Assembly: GCF_021729075.1 (NCBI RefSeq)
Contig: NZ_JAJSAQ010000002.1
Location: 496,001 to 560,000 of the forward strand
Direction: 5' to 3'
DNA: 64,000 nt
DNA from: Microbulbifer guangxiensis
GTDB taxonomy: Bacteria > Pseudomonadota > Gammaproteobacteria > Pseudomonadales > Cellvibrionaceae
In this document: positions 20,539 to 30,088 of the stretch, in pieces
How the letters are laid out: every line of letters begins with the position of its first letter
Position numbering within the stretch: position 1 is the stretch's first letter
Program-made: the position numbers and the translations under genes
Notes under the pieces: model-generated
What the model was told of the DNA's origin: nothing
Databases searched by the model: none
Seen by the model: the letters and a program-made list of their open reading frames with translations, nothing else

Positions 20539-22266
20539 ATGCGCGCATCCCGCTACCTGATTGCCACCCAGAAAGAAACACCGAACGATGCCGTGGTCAT
20601 CAGCCACCAGCTGATGCTGCGCGCCGGCATGATCCGGCGGCTGGCCTCCGGCCTCTATACCTGGCTCCCCACCGGGCTGCGGGTGCTGCGCAAGGTGGAG
20701 CGCATCGTGCGCGAGGAAATGGACCGGGCTGGCGCCCTGGAAGTACTGATGCCGGTAGTGCAGCCGGCCGAGCTGTGGGAGGAATCCGGCCGCTGGCAGC
20801 AGTATGGTCCGGAACTGCTGCGGATCGAGGATCGCCACCAGAACCCCTTCTGCCTGGGCCCCACCCATGAAGAGGTCATCACCGACCTGATCCGCAACGA
20901 GATCAACAGCTACAAGCAACTGCCGGCCAATTTCTATCAGATCCAGACCAAGTTCCGCGACGAGATTCGCCCCCGCTTCGGCGTGATGCGCGCGCGGGAG
21001 TTCACCATGAAGGATGCCTACTCCTTCCATCTGGATGGGGACTCGCTGCAGGAGACCTACGATGTGATGCACGATGCCTACTGCCGCATCTTCGATCGCA
21101 TCGGCCTGGACTACCGCCCGGTACTGGCGGACACCGGCTCCATCGGTGGATCCAGCTCCCACGAGTTCCACGTACTGGCCGCCAGCGGTGAGGACGACAT
21201 CGCCTTCTCTACCGAGAGCCGCTACGCCGCCAACGTGGAGCTGGCAGAAGCCGTGGCTCCCGCCGGTGAGCGCGCAACTCCCGCAAAGGCGATGGAGGAA
21301 GTACACACACCGGGCCAGAAAACCATTGCCGACGTCAGCGCCTTCCTGAAGTCTGACCCGGCCCACTCCGTAAAAACCCTGATCGTGCTCGGCGAGGCCG
21401 AAGAGGGAGAGCAGGCTCCGCTGGTGGCACTAGTGCTGCGCGGCGACCACGAGCTGAACGAGCTCAAGGCGGAAAAACTCGAGGGCGTGGCCAGCCCGCT
21501 GGCATTCGCTCCGGAAGCCCGTATCGCCCAAGAACTGGGCTGCGGTATCGGCTCTCTTGGACCGGTCAACCTGAAGATCGAAACCATTGTCGACCGCGCG
21601 GCCGCCCAACTGGCGGACTTTACCTGCGGAGCCAACAAGGACGACTACCACCTGACCGGGGTCAACTGGGGCCGCGATGCGGAGCCCGGACGCGTGGAGG
21701 ATATCCGCAACGTGGTCGCCGGTGATCCGAGCCCGGACGGCCAGGGCACCCTGGAGATCAAGCGCGGCATCGAGGTCGGCCATATCTTCCAGCTGGGCGA
21801 CAAGTACAGCCGGGCCATGAATGCCACGGTGCTGGACGAGAACGGCAAGGAACAGGTGATGGCCATGGGCTGTTACGGGATCGGGGTCTCCCGCATCGTT
21901 GCCGCCGCCATCGAACAGAACCACGATGATGCCGGCATCATCTGGCCGGAGGCGATCGCCCCGTTCCAGCTGGCAATCGTGCCGATCAACATGCACAAGA
22001 GCGACCTGGTCCGCGAGAAATGCGAGCACCTCTACGACGCCCTGCGTACCGAGGGTATCGATGTGCTGCTGATGGACGAGCCGAAGGCCCGCCTTGGCGC
22101 CATGCTGGCGGATGTTGAGCTGATGGGTGTTCCGCACCGGATCGTGGTCGGTGACCGCGGTCTGGAACGCGGCGTGGTGGAGTACAAGGGCCGCCGCGAT
22201 GCCGAGAGCCAGGATTTCGCCGAGTCCCAGCTGCTGGAAATCCTGCTGGAGAAACTCGCCGGCTGA
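20539..22266 (+). CDS. proS: Prolyl-tRNA synthetase (bacterial type)
   Basis: Charges tRNA-Pro. The 575-residue chain has class II motif 1 around [20 protein letters not shown], motif 2 ([20 protein letters not shown]), a bacterial INS editing domain (about residues 220-400), motif 3 ([17 protein letters not shown]), and the anticodon-binding domain at the C-terminus. I start at the ATG giving [15 protein letters not shown], the canonical N-terminus; the frame is open 12 codons further upstream. Confidence 0.97.
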   Translation: MRASRYLIATQKETPNDAVVISHQLMLRAGMIRRLASGLYTWLPTGLRVLRKVERIVREEMDRAGALEVLMPVVQPAELWEESGRWQQYGPELLRIEDRHQNPFCLGPTHEEVITDLIRNEINSYKQLPANFYQIQTKFRDEIRPRFGVMRAREFTMKDAYSFHLDGDSLQETYDVMHDAYCRIFDRIGLDYRPVLADTGSIGGSSSHEFHVLAASGEDDIAFSTESRYAANVELAEAVAPAGERATPAKAMEEVHTPGQKTIADVSAFLKSDPAHSVKTLIVLGEAEEGEQAPLVALVLRGDHELNELKAEKLEGVASPLAFAPEARIAQELGCGIGSLGPVNLKIETIVDRAAAQLADFTCGANKDDYHLTGVNWGRDAEPGRVEDIRNVVAGDPSPDGQGTLEIKRGIEVGHIFQLGDKYSRAMNATVLDENGKEQVMAMGCYGIGVSRIVAAAIEQNHDDAGIIWPEAIAPFQLAIVPINMHKSDLVREKCEHLYDALRTEGIDVLLMDEPKARLGAMLADVELMGVPHRIVVGDRGLERGVVEYKGRRDAESQDFAESQLLEILLEKLAG

Positions 22267-22327
22267 GCCCGCTGGCGCTGTGCGGGCGATGGGGTAAGAT
22301 AACCCGGAGCCCGCTTTGCCACAGACC

Positions 22328-22900
22328 GTGAAGAAAATGATAAGAATCTGCTTAACCCTGCTGCTCGCGCTCGCCTGGGCCCCGGCACAAGCGCAGATGC
22401 AGATCCCCCAGATTGATCCGGAGCAGCGCCGCGCCCTGCGTGCGGCCATCCACCAGGCCCACAGCTTTTCCGACCGCTTCGATGCGGAAGTCTGGCTGAT
22501 GGCCAAGTCCCAGCCCCTTGCCCGCTATATCAAGGATCCCGACGAGCGTATGCGCGTGCTGAAGGCCGTGCACCGGGAGGCCACATTGGCAGGGCTGCAG
22601 CCGGAGATCGTGCTCGCCGTCATCCAGATCGAGAGCGCCTTCGACCCCTATGCCGTCAGCCGCGTCGGCGCCCAGGGCATGATGCAGGTAATGCCGTTCT
22701 GGAAAAACGAGATCGGCAGCCCGGACGACAACCTGATCGACATGGACACCAACCTGCGCTACGGCTGCACCATCCTCAAGCACTATATCGGCAAGGCCAA
22801 GGGCAACCTGGCCAACGCCCTGGCTTATTACAACGGCAGTTACGGCCGCCATACCTACAGCAGCAAGGTGCTGGACGCCTGGGCGGACCGGTGGAGGTAA
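22328..22900 (+). CDS. Exported lytic transglycosylase (SLT domain)
   Basis: A ~190-residue periplasmic protein with a signal peptide (KKMIRICLTLLLALAWAPAQAQ). The SLT/lysozyme-like domain shows the catalytic Glu in IQIESAFDPYAVS, then VGAQGMMQVMPFW and ALAYYNGSYGRHTY. It cleaves the glycan strand of peptidoglycan and leaves an anhydro end. Start is uncertain: GTG at 22328 gives a basic signal-peptide N-terminus, ATG at 22337 is three codons in. The stop lies just before the GTG of the next gene, whose ribosome site (GGAGG) overlaps this gene's end, so the two are coupled. Confidence 0.88.
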   Translation: MKKMIRICLTLLLALAWAPAQAQMQIPQIDPEQRRALRAAIHQAHSFSDRFDAEVWLMAKSQPLARYIKDPDERMRVLKAVHREATLAGLQPEIVLAVIQIESAFDPYAVSRVGAQGMMQVMPFWKNEIGSPDDNLIDMDTNLRYGCTILKHYIGKAKGNLANALAYYNGSYGRHTYSSKVLDAWADRWR

Positions 22901-22903
22901 GCG

Positions 22904-23974
22904 GTGCATAGCAGCTATGTGTTTTTCACCGGCAGTGCCTGCGGCCTCCTGCTACTCGCGGCCGCGAGGCTGCTGATCAGCTATCGCCACCAGCCGGCCG
23001 GGCGCTGGCTGATCCTGATGCTGGCAGGGGTGCTCTGTTATCTGCTGTGGCCGCTGCTGTCGCTGGAGCACCCACTGGCCCGACTGCTGTTCGACCTGCC
23101 CACCATCCTGGTGCCGGCCGCGTTCTGGCTGTTCGCCCACCAGCTCTGCAGCGAGGGAGACGCCTTCCCGCGCTGGGGATGGCCCCTGATCGCACTGTCG
23201 GTTGCAGTGCCAGTAGCGGCCAACCACCTGGAATTTGCCACCGCGCCGGCGCTGCACGAGTCCCTCTACGTGCTGGCGCAACCGCTCAAGCTCGGGCTGA
23301 TCGCAGCGGGCATGCTGGAGTTGTTCCGCCACTTCCAGTCCGACCTGGTGGAAGCCCGGCGCCGCCTGCGTGCGGCTCTGCTGATCACCGTGGGTGGTTA
23401 CATGCTGGTCGTGGTGAGCGCAGAGTTCCTGTTCACCTACTGGCCGATACCTACCGGTATTCCCACCCTGCACGCCCTGCTTGCCACCCTGCTGTCCTTT
23501 GCCGCCTGCCTGTGGTTGCTGGCGCTCTCACCGGAAGCCCTCGGGGAATCCCTGCCGCCGGCGCCAGAGGCGCGCGAACCCGAAGCGGAGGAAGCCCCGG
23601 CACAACCGCCCCCCAGCCTCGACGGACCGCAGCGTCAGCTGCTGCAACAATTACAGTCCCACATGGAGAATGGTGGCTACCGCCATACCGGCCTCACCAT
23701 CCGTGAACTGGCCGAACAGCTGGGTGCCCGCGAGCATGTACTGCGCAGCCTGATCAACCGCCACTTGGGTTACCGCAATTTCAACGAGTACCTGAACGAG
23801 TTCCGTATCGACGAGGCCAGTGCCCGCCTGGCGGACCCGCAGCAGGCGCACCTGCCGATACTGACCATCGCTCTGGATATTGGCTACCGTTCGCTGAGCC
23901 CCTTCAATGCCGCCTTCAAGCGGCGCCACCAGTGCACCCCCACGGAATTCCGACGCGGGCAGCTGCCGGCCTGA
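22904..23974 (+). CDS. AraC-family regulator with N-terminal membrane domain
   Basis: A 356-residue protein with two parts. Residues 1-~215 hold about seven hydrophobic segments (for example LLLLAAARLL, WLILMLAGVLCYLLWPLL, LLATLLSFAACLWLLAL). After a Pro/Glu-rich linker, residues ~240-350 are an AraC DNA-binding domain with two helix-turn-helix units (GLTIRELAEQLGAREHVLRSLIN and IALDIGYRSLSPFNAAFKRR). This suggests a one-component sensor reading a membrane or lipid signal. GTG start with GGAGG 6 bases upstream. Its neighbours downstream, two fatty-acid-hydroxylase-like genes on the same strand, are plausible targets. Confidence 0.88.
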   Translation: MHSSYVFFTGSACGLLLLAAARLLISYRHQPAGRWLILMLAGVLCYLLWPLLSLEHPLARLLFDLPTILVPAAFWLFAHQLCSEGDAFPRWGWPLIALSVAVPVAANHLEFATAPALHESLYVLAQPLKLGLIAAGMLELFRHFQSDLVEARRRLRAALLITVGGYMLVVVSAEFLFTYWPIPTGIPTLHALLATLLSFAACLWLLALSPEALGESLPPAPEAREPEAEEAPAQPPPSLDGPQRQLLQQLQSHMENGGYRHTGLTIRELAEQLGAREHVLRSLINRHLGYRNFNEYLNEFRIDEASARLADPQQAHLPILTIALDIGYRSLSPFNAAFKRRHQCTPTEFRRGQLPA

Positions 23975-24124
23975 TCCCACCAGTTTTCAGAATCCGTCAG
24001 CTGTTTTGCGGATTCCGGAAGCACTTTCCTTGCGTTTGATCCAGACTGGACCCACGGATTTGAAGCTAGCGTCGGGCACCTGCCGGCGGACAGCAGCCAA
24101 TAACAAGAACACGAGGGACAAACC

Positions 24125-24931
24125 ATGGAATTCCTGCTGGAGATGGGCCAGGACTGGGTGCGGCACTTTCAGAGCGACCTGTTCCGCTACCTGCTGGCCA
24201 CCACCACCGTCAGCCTGCTGGTGGGTGTTGTGTTCCGACGCTGGATGGACCGCCGGCGCATCCAGAAACGCCGTGCCGGCTGGCGCGATATCCGCCGTGA
24301 GGTCAGTTTCTCCATGCTCACCTTGGGGGTCTTCTCCACCATCGGCCTGATCACCGGAGTCCTGTATGACTGGGGCTGGCTACAGCTGTACCGGGACTGG
24401 GGCGACTATCCCCTGTGGTGGAATATCGCCAGCCTGCCGGTGGTGATTCTGGTCCACGATGCCTACTTCTACTGGACCCACCGCACCATGCACCACCCGA
24501 AGCTATTCCGGCACTTCCACCGCCTGCATCACCTGTCCCGGACCCCCACCCCCTGGGCTGCTTACAGTTTCTCCGTGGGCGAAGCCGCCCTGATGGCCAT
24601 CTTCTCCCCGCTGATCACCATCCTGCTGCCGCTGCATGTGCTGGTGTGGCTGTCCTTTATCTTCGTGATGATCTTCCGCAATGCCATGCTCCACGCCGGC
24701 TGTGAATTCCATCCCCGCGGCTGGGTGGACGGGCCTCTCGACGTCCTGACAACCACCACCCACCACGACCTGCACCACCAGAAATTCCAGGGCAACTACG
24801 GCTTCTATTTCACCTTCTGGGATCGATTGATGGGGACCGAATTCAAGAACTACAAAGAGGAGTTTCGCAGGGCGGCATCTGGAGGCACCGGGACAAATAG
24901 CGAAGAACAGGGCCTACAATCGATGACCTGA
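24125..24931 (+). CDS. Sterol desaturase / fatty-acid hydroxylase-family membrane protein, copy 1
   Basis: A 268-residue di-iron membrane oxygenase of the FA_hydroxylase superfamily. Several transmembrane segments surround the histidine clusters: HDAYFYWTHRTMHHPKLFRHFHRLHH and, later, TTTHHDLHHQKFQGNYGFYF. These histidines bind the two irons that activate oxygen for hydroxylation or desaturation of a lipid. Substrate cannot be read from sequence. ATG start with GAGGG upstream. A close paralogue follows about 250 bases downstream; the two share nearly all motifs and gene length. Confidence 0.9.
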   Translation: MEFLLEMGQDWVRHFQSDLFRYLLATTTVSLLVGVVFRRWMDRRRIQKRRAGWRDIRREVSFSMLTLGVFSTIGLITGVLYDWGWLQLYRDWGDYPLWWNIASLPVVILVHDAYFYWTHRTMHHPKLFRHFHRLHHLSRTPTPWAAYSFSVGEAALMAIFSPLITILLPLHVLVWLSFIFVMIFRNAMLHAGCEFHPRGWVDGPLDVLTTTTHHDLHHQKFQGNYGFYFTFWDRLMGTEFKNYKEEFRRAASGGTGTNSEEQGLQSMT

Positions 24932-25187
24932 ATACAGCAAAAGACTGACAGACGGTACCGCGGGAACCTGGGAAATCCAGAAAGGAAGACAAACAGCAGA
25001 AGGAATCCCGCGCCAACTGGGTCTGAAAGTGAGAATTCCCCAGCAGCCTCTAATCGAAATGTATCTATTATGGTGACTCGCCCGCTGCCGAAGCCGAAAG
25101 AATCCTCACCCCGGCAGTGAAGCCGGCATGCTCTGTGCTCCTGGCGAATCCTCCCATGGAATTTCAAAGGAATGGCAAGGAGTCACT

Positions 25188-26000
25188 ATGGAGTGGGAAT
25201 TTCTGTCTGAGCTGGCCCAGCCATGGCTGACACAGTACGAAAGGATGCTCTTTCGCTATGTTCTGGCGGCCACCCTGGTGAGTCTGTTTGTCTCCCTCTT
25301 GTTTCGCGGCTGGATGAACAAGCGCCGGCTGCAAAAACGACGCGCCACCTGGCGAGACATCCGTCGGGAAGTGAGTTTCTCGCTACTCACCATGGGAATT
25401 GGCGCCACCATCGGCCTCGGCACGATAGCCCTCAACCGCGCCGGTTACCTGCATCTCTATTGGGAGTGGACTGACTATCCACTCTGGTGGAACATCATCA
25501 GTCTGCCCGTCCTCATTCTCCTGCATGACACTTACTTCTACTGGGTGCACCGGGCCATACACCATCCCAGACTATTCCGGCACTTCCATCGGGTACACCA
25601 CCTGTCTCTCAGCCCCACTCCCTGGGCGGCCTACAGTTTCTCCGTCGGTGAGGGTTTGCTGATGGTGCTATTCACCCCCCTGTCGCTGGTCTTGTTGCCG
25701 ATCCATATCTGGATCGGGATCGCTTTCAGTTTCATCCAGATCTTCCGCAACACCATGCTGCACGCCAGCTGTGAATTCCACCCTCGAGGCTGGGTCGACG
25801 GCCCGCTGGATTTCCTGACCACCACAACCCACCACAACCTGCACCACCAGAAATTCCAGGGTAACTACGGTTTCTACTTCACCTTCTGGGATCGGCTGAT
25901 GGGCACAGAGTTTAAGAATTACAAAGACGAATTCCGCCGGGTCACGGCTGGCGCAGTGGAGAACGATGAAGGAGCAAAAGGCGCTGAGGTGACACCCTGA
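25188..26000 (+). CDS. Sterol desaturase / fatty-acid hydroxylase-family membrane protein, copy 2
   Basis: Paralogue of the preceding gene, 270 residues, aligned without gaps through most of its length: shared blocks include WRDIRREVSFS, TPWAAYSFSVGE, CEFHPRGWVDGPLD and the end GTEFKNYK-EFRR. Histidine clusters are kept (HDTYFYWVHRAIHHPRLFRHFHRVHH and HHNLHHQKFQGNYG), so both copies should be active. The ATG was chosen over an upstream one because AAGGAG lies 7 bases before it. It ends at a terminator. A tandem duplication with divergence is the simplest origin. Confidence 0.9.
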   Translation: MEWEFLSELAQPWLTQYERMLFRYVLAATLVSLFVSLLFRGWMNKRRLQKRRATWRDIRREVSFSLLTMGIGATIGLGTIALNRAGYLHLYWEWTDYPLWWNIISLPVLILLHDTYFYWVHRAIHHPRLFRHFHRVHHLSLSPTPWAAYSFSVGEGLLMVLFTPLSLVLLPIHIWIGIAFSFIQIFRNTMLHASCEFHPRGWVDGPLDFLTTTTHHNLHHQKFQGNYGFYFTFWDRLMGTEFKNYKDEFRRVTAGAVENDEGAKGAEVTP

Positions 26001-26039
26001 AACCGTATTGCGGCTGATCGGCAAAAAACCGCAACCTTT

Positions 26040-26071
26040 GCGCGGCCCGTGTCACGGTGCCGCGCTTTTTT
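26040..26071 (+). terminator. Terminator after the second hydroxylase gene
   Basis: Stem GCGCGGC / GCCGCGC plus inner CCGTG-TCACGG pairing, then six T. It ends three bases before the stop of the convergent small membrane-protein gene. Confidence 0.85.
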
Positions 26072-26073
26072 AT

Positions 26074-26475
26074 TTAGGCCGGAGCATGGCCCTGTTTCCG
26101 TTCCTGAAGGTAACAGGCCGTGCCCCAGAGGATAAGCAGGACCTCGGTAGCGAAGAAGAGCCCGTTGCGCCAGTCAAACCCGCTGTGCGCCAGCATGCCC
26201 ACCAGCCGCCCGCCGCCAAAGCCGGCATAGGCCATCACGATGAGCAGGAAGGCAACCCGGCGATGGCGCCGGAACACCACGGCAAGGCCGATCGCCACAC
26301 CGATCATCACCATCAACCCCCCGAAAGTCGCGAGGAACTCCGGCATGGCTGCCGGTGCGTCCAGGGAGAAATCGATCGTGTTGGTAAATGCGACGGGATT
26401 GGCAAACGCTGACACACCGATGATGGCGAAGATCAGCGCATTCAGAACCAGATAAACTGTCCCACTGTGTCTCAC
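26074..26475 (-). CDS. Small four-helix membrane protein (DUF4345-like)
   Basis: A ~133-residue protein with four hydrophobic helices (VYLVLNALIFAIIGVSAF, FLATFGGLMVMIGVAIGLAVVF, VAFLLIVMAYAGFGGGRLVG, GLFFATEVLLILWGTACYL). The pattern and the GRLVG motif resemble DUF4345 proteins of unknown function. I chose a GTG start with GGGAG 8 bases upstream; the frame stays open 55 codons further but that part is cysteine-rich and not membrane-like. Divergent from the DUF3604 gene. Confidence 0.7.
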   Translation of the reverse strand: MRHSGTVYLVLNALIFAIIGVSAFANPVAFTNTIDFSLDAPAAMPEFLATFGGLMVMIGVAIGLAVVFRRHRRVAFLLIVMAYAGFGGGRLVGMLAHSGFDWRNGLFFATEVLLILWGTACYLQERKQGHAPA

Positions 26476-26749
26476 TGCCAGCTCTCCCAATCCATTGATT
26501 TGACGGCTTTTCCCAAGCCCACTCTTCCTTCGCAGTGTAGAGCAGCCACAACCATAGGCCTGGAGGTTGAGAATTACGCTTCCTCCGGCACTTTGGATGC
26601 CAACCTCGCACACTCCCGCTTCTGCACAACTAACATTCAAGCAGCTTAAACCGTGATCAGGCCAGGGGCATTGGCCATTGCATTCATTATTTGCTCTTCG
26701 CGGTCTTTCGAAGCGCCCTTACCTGGCAGAATCATTTCTGGAGAACCCA

Positions 26750-28768
26750 ATGGAATCGCGCATGCGCAACTTCACACCCGTCCTGCTAGCCCTGATGGCT
26801 GCACTTACTGCCTGTGGCGGTGACCGGGAGCCGGCAGAAGGGGCACAGTCGGGCAGCTCAGGAGAACAGATCATCGGGGAAGAGTTCGGTTCCCGGGACG
26901 CCCCGGTGGATGATACGGACAACGAATCCAATCCCTATGCGGCTTCAGAGTCGGGTAATGAAGGCAACAGAGATACCGCTGGGGCCTCTGGCACTGGCGC
27001 CAGGGGTGACTATCCGACGACTGCCTATTTTGGCGACACACACGTGCATACCGGCTGGTCCGCCGACGCCGGCATGGACGGCGCCACCCTCACACCCGAC
27101 GATGCTTACCGCTTCGCCCTGGGGCAGGAAGTGGAGTCCAACAGCGGACTCAAGGCAAAGCTGCACCGCCCCTATGACTGGTTCATGGTCACCGATCATT
27201 CCGACGGCATGGGGGTCATCAATGAAATCGTCGCCGGCAATCCGGAGATGCTGAAAAACGACACCATCAAGAAATGGAGTGAAGCACTCAACTCTGGTGA
27301 CCCAAAGCAAGCCAGCGCCGCCAAGAGTGAGCTGATCACCATGCAGTCCGAGGAGCGACTACCCAAGGAAGTCATGGACCCCAAGTGGATGAAGTCCGCC
27401 TGGGAAAAGACCATCGAAGCGGCGGAAAAGTATTACAAGCCCGGCGAGTTCTCTACCTTTATTGCCTTCGAGTGGACCGTCAATGCCGACGGAGGCAATA
27501 ACCTGCACCGCAATGTGATCTTTCGCGATGGCGCCGACCGCATTGGTGACCTGCTACCCCTGACCACCTTTGAGACCCAGGACCCGATGAAACTGTGGCA
27601 GTGGATGCAGGCCTACGAGCAGAAAACTGGCGGACAGGTGCTGGCGATTCCCCACAATGGCAATCTGTCCAATGGGCGCATGTTCGAGGAACAGCAGTTC
27701 GACGGCTCGCCCATGACCAGCGAATGGGCGCAAATGCGGGCGAAGTATGAGCCCCTGCTTGAGGTGACCCAGATCAAGGGCCAGAGTGAGTCTCACCCGA
27801 GCCTGTCGCCTGAGGACGAATTCGCCAACTGGGACCTGTGGGATCGCGGCAATCTGATCCTGGTGCCCAAGCCGGAGGGTGCCATCAAGACTGAGTACTG
27901 GCGCGAGGCACTGAAGTCCGGGATGCGGCTGCAGGACAAACTGGGCACCAACCCGTTCCAGTATGGCGCCAACGCTGCCACCGATACCCATACCGGTCTT
28001 TCCACCGCTGAAGAGGACAACTTCTTTGGCAAGTTCAAGACCCTGGAGCCTTCCAACAAGACCCGCTGGAACTACCCGCTGATCGAGGGCAAGAGTGGTG
28101 ACTTCACCGGCTGGGAGCAGGCAGCTTCGGGCATCATGGGCGTGTGGGCGAAGGAAAACACCCGCGAAGCTATCTGGGATGCGATGAAGCGCAAGGAGAC
28201 CTTTGCCACCACCGGTCCGCGGATGACCCTGCGCTTCTTCGGGGGCTTTGATTTTAGCGAGCTGGACGCCAGGGGTGACATTGCGGCTGTCGGCTACAAA
28301 AAAGGTGTACCGATGGGTAGCTCGCTGAGCGCAGCCAAGGAAGGGCAGCCGATAACCTTCCTGGTAGCCGCCATGAAGGATCCCGAGGGTGCCAACCTGG
28401 ACCGGGTGCAGATCATCAAGGGTTGGGTAGACGGCAATGGCAAGGCGCACGAGAAAATCTACAACGTGACCTGGTCTGGCGATCGAACTAAAGATGGTGA
28501 GGGGGAAATCCAGAAAGTCGGCAATTCCGTCAACCTGGAAACCGCTGAATACAGCAACGATATCGGCGCTGCGCAGCTGGTGGGCCACTTCGTGGATGAG
28601 GAATTCAACCCCGACCATAAAGCTGTCTATTACGTGCGGGTACTGGAAATACCAACGCCTCGCTGGACCCTTTACGACAAAGTGCGTTTCGACGTGGAAA
28701 TGGACAAGGACGTTCCGCTGACCCACCAGGAGCGCGGTTTTTCCTCGCCAATCTGGTATACACCCTGA
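26750..28768 (+). CDS. DUF3604 lipoprotein (PHP-like putative metallohydrolase)
   Basis: A 672-residue protein with a lipoprotein signal (LLALMAALTACGG, lipobox Cys near residue 22), a short acidic Ser/Gly linker, and a full DUF3604 domain. The metal-binding-type motifs are plain: YFGDTHVHTGWSADAGMDG (H-x-H) and WFMVTDHSDGMG, with later AIPHNGNLSNG and DTHTGLS. DUF3604 is related to PHP-type phosphoesterases; its substrate is unknown. ATG with GGAG 8 bases upstream. It heads a same-strand run with an outer-membrane protein, a PPIase and a HupE-like protein, genes that are often seen beside DUF3604 in marine bacteria. Confidence 0.88.
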   Translation: MESRMRNFTPVLLALMAALTACGGDREPAEGAQSGSSGEQIIGEEFGSRDAPVDDTDNESNPYAASESGNEGNRDTAGASGTGARGDYPTTAYFGDTHVHTGWSADAGMDGATLTPDDAYRFALGQEVESNSGLKAKLHRPYDWFMVTDHSDGMGVINEIVAGNPEMLKNDTIKKWSEALNSGDPKQASAAKSELITMQSEERLPKEVMDPKWMKSAWEKTIEAAEKYYKPGEFSTFIAFEWTVNADGGNNLHRNVIFRDGADRIGDLLPLTTFETQDPMKLWQWMQAYEQKTGGQVLAIPHNGNLSNGRMFEEQQFDGSPMTSEWAQMRAKYEPLLEVTQIKGQSESHPSLSPEDEFANWDLWDRGNLILVPKPEGAIKTEYWREALKSGMRLQDKLGTNPFQYGANAATDTHTGLSTAEEDNFFGKFKTLEPSNKTRWNYPLIEGKSGDFTGWEQAASGIMGVWAKENTREAIWDAMKRKETFATTGPRMTLRFFGGFDFSELDARGDIAAVGYKKGVPMGSSLSAAKEGQPITFLVAAMKDPEGANLDRVQIIKGWVDGNGKAHEKIYNVTWSGDRTKDGEGEIQKVGNSVNLETAEYSNDIGAAQLVGHFVDEEFNPDHKAVYYVRVLEIPTPRWTLYDKVRFDVEMDKDVPLTHQERGFSSPIWYTP

Positions 28769-28813
28769 AAGCAAACGGTTGGACAGCAAACCCTGGAGCG
28801 GAGGCTTTAACCA

Positions 28814-29815
28814 ATGAGGGGATCAAAACTTTTTTCGCGGATCGTCCTCTCCCGCAAACACGAAAATGTTTGCCCTGGCGTTCTGGGACTGACACTGCTG
28901 ACCCTATCCTCAGCGGCTTTGAGTACAGAGGGTGGCATCGGTTATTACGTGCCCGGCACGGTAGCAACGCTGATCGATCGCGCACCGCTACAGGCCGGGG
29001 TGGTGGTGGAGCCCATCTATCTTAACTACAGCGGTGATTTCAGTATCAGCGCCGATATCCCCATTGCCGGGCTCGTCGCAACCGGCGTTGATGTCGACCT
29101 GGATGCGGTGGTTGTCGGCGGGATTTATACCTTTGAGACACCAGTGCTCGGGGGAAAATACAGTGCAGGATTATTTACATCCTGGGCAGATGTCACCGTA
29201 ACCGGCACCATAGAAAGCGACCTTGGCAATTTCCGTCGTCGCGATTCCACCTCGGGCCTGAGCGATACTAGCCTGGTTCCAGCCATGCTTGCCTGGCAGT
29301 GCGAAAACTGGCAATACAATGCCCTGCTGACTGTCTATGCCCCGACCGGGGACTATGACGTAGGGCGGCTCGCCAACCCCGGACTCAACTACTGGGCGGT
29401 GGACCCCACCTTTTCCGTTGCCTATAGCAACCAGGAATCCGGTTTCAATGCCTCCCTGTTTGCCGGGCTGACCTATAACTGGGAAAATCCGGATACCGAT
29501 TACAAGAGTGGCTCGCTCTTTCACCTGGATGGCAGCCTGCAGCAGATGCTTCCTGCGGGCGAAGGCTTCGTCACCCTTGGACTCAACGCTTTCTGGCTGA
29601 ATCAGATCAGTGATGATGACAATCCTGGACCAGGCCTTTTTATTCAGGAATTCAGGCAGCGGTCCTCGGGCATCGGCCCTGTAGTCGGTTATGTGCTGCC
29701 CATGGGAAAGGAAAACCTGCTGGTGGAATTCAGGTGGCTTCCTGAGCTGGACACCAAGAACACGCCAGAAGGTGATTACTTCTGGCTCAAACTGGTCTAT
29801 CAGTTTGATATCTAA
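28814..29815 (+). CDS. Outer-membrane channel-like protein (SphA / Phenol_MetA_deg family)
   Basis: A 333-residue exported protein. The N-terminus has a basic region and hydrophobic core ending near SAALSTEGG. The remainder alternates aromatic and polar residues like a beta-barrel and ends in LKLVYQFDI. Motifs such as YVPGTVATLIDRAPLQAG, LLTVYAPTGDYDVGRLANPGLNYW and DPTFSVAYSNQESGFNAS are typical of the SphA/COG4313 group linked to uptake of hydrophobic compounds. Only 45 bases after the DUF3604 stop and with GGAGG upstream, it is surely co-transcribed with it. Confidence 0.85.
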   Translation: MRGSKLFSRIVLSRKHENVCPGVLGLTLLTLSSAALSTEGGIGYYVPGTVATLIDRAPLQAGVVVEPIYLNYSGDFSISADIPIAGLVATGVDVDLDAVVVGGIYTFETPVLGGKYSAGLFTSWADVTVTGTIESDLGNFRRRDSTSGLSDTSLVPAMLAWQCENWQYNALLTVYAPTGDYDVGRLANPGLNYWAVDPTFSVAYSNQESGFNASLFAGLTYNWENPDTDYKSGSLFHLDGSLQQMLPAGEGFVTLGLNAFWLNQISDDDNPGPGLFIQEFRQRSSGIGPVVGYVLPMGKENLLVEFRWLPELDTKNTPEGDYFWLKLVYQFDI

Positions 29816-30088
29816 CCTCGCAGACACGATATGACAGCGGGAGGCTGTTTGCAGGCATTGCGAAGGCCGCAAGCACTTATCCCTCTGCTAGATTGATAGC
29901 CAGTATCGCTCCCTAATCGAGTGAGATTCGGTCTCTCTCGGTGCGGAATACAAAATCACAGGGCAGTCACATTGGCATTTGATTTCGGGAATCAATAAAA
30001 AAGCCGCTCCCTCCGCTCGCCTACAGGTATACCCTGAGGCGACTCCACGGATAGGATAAGAGATAACACAGGGAACAGGATTTTAACC

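Noticed and set aside
19741-21366. 541-residue open frame on the minus strand
   Set aside because: Runs antisense across the HU gene and proS; low-complexity Leu/Gly repeats come from the complement of the Lys/Ala tail.
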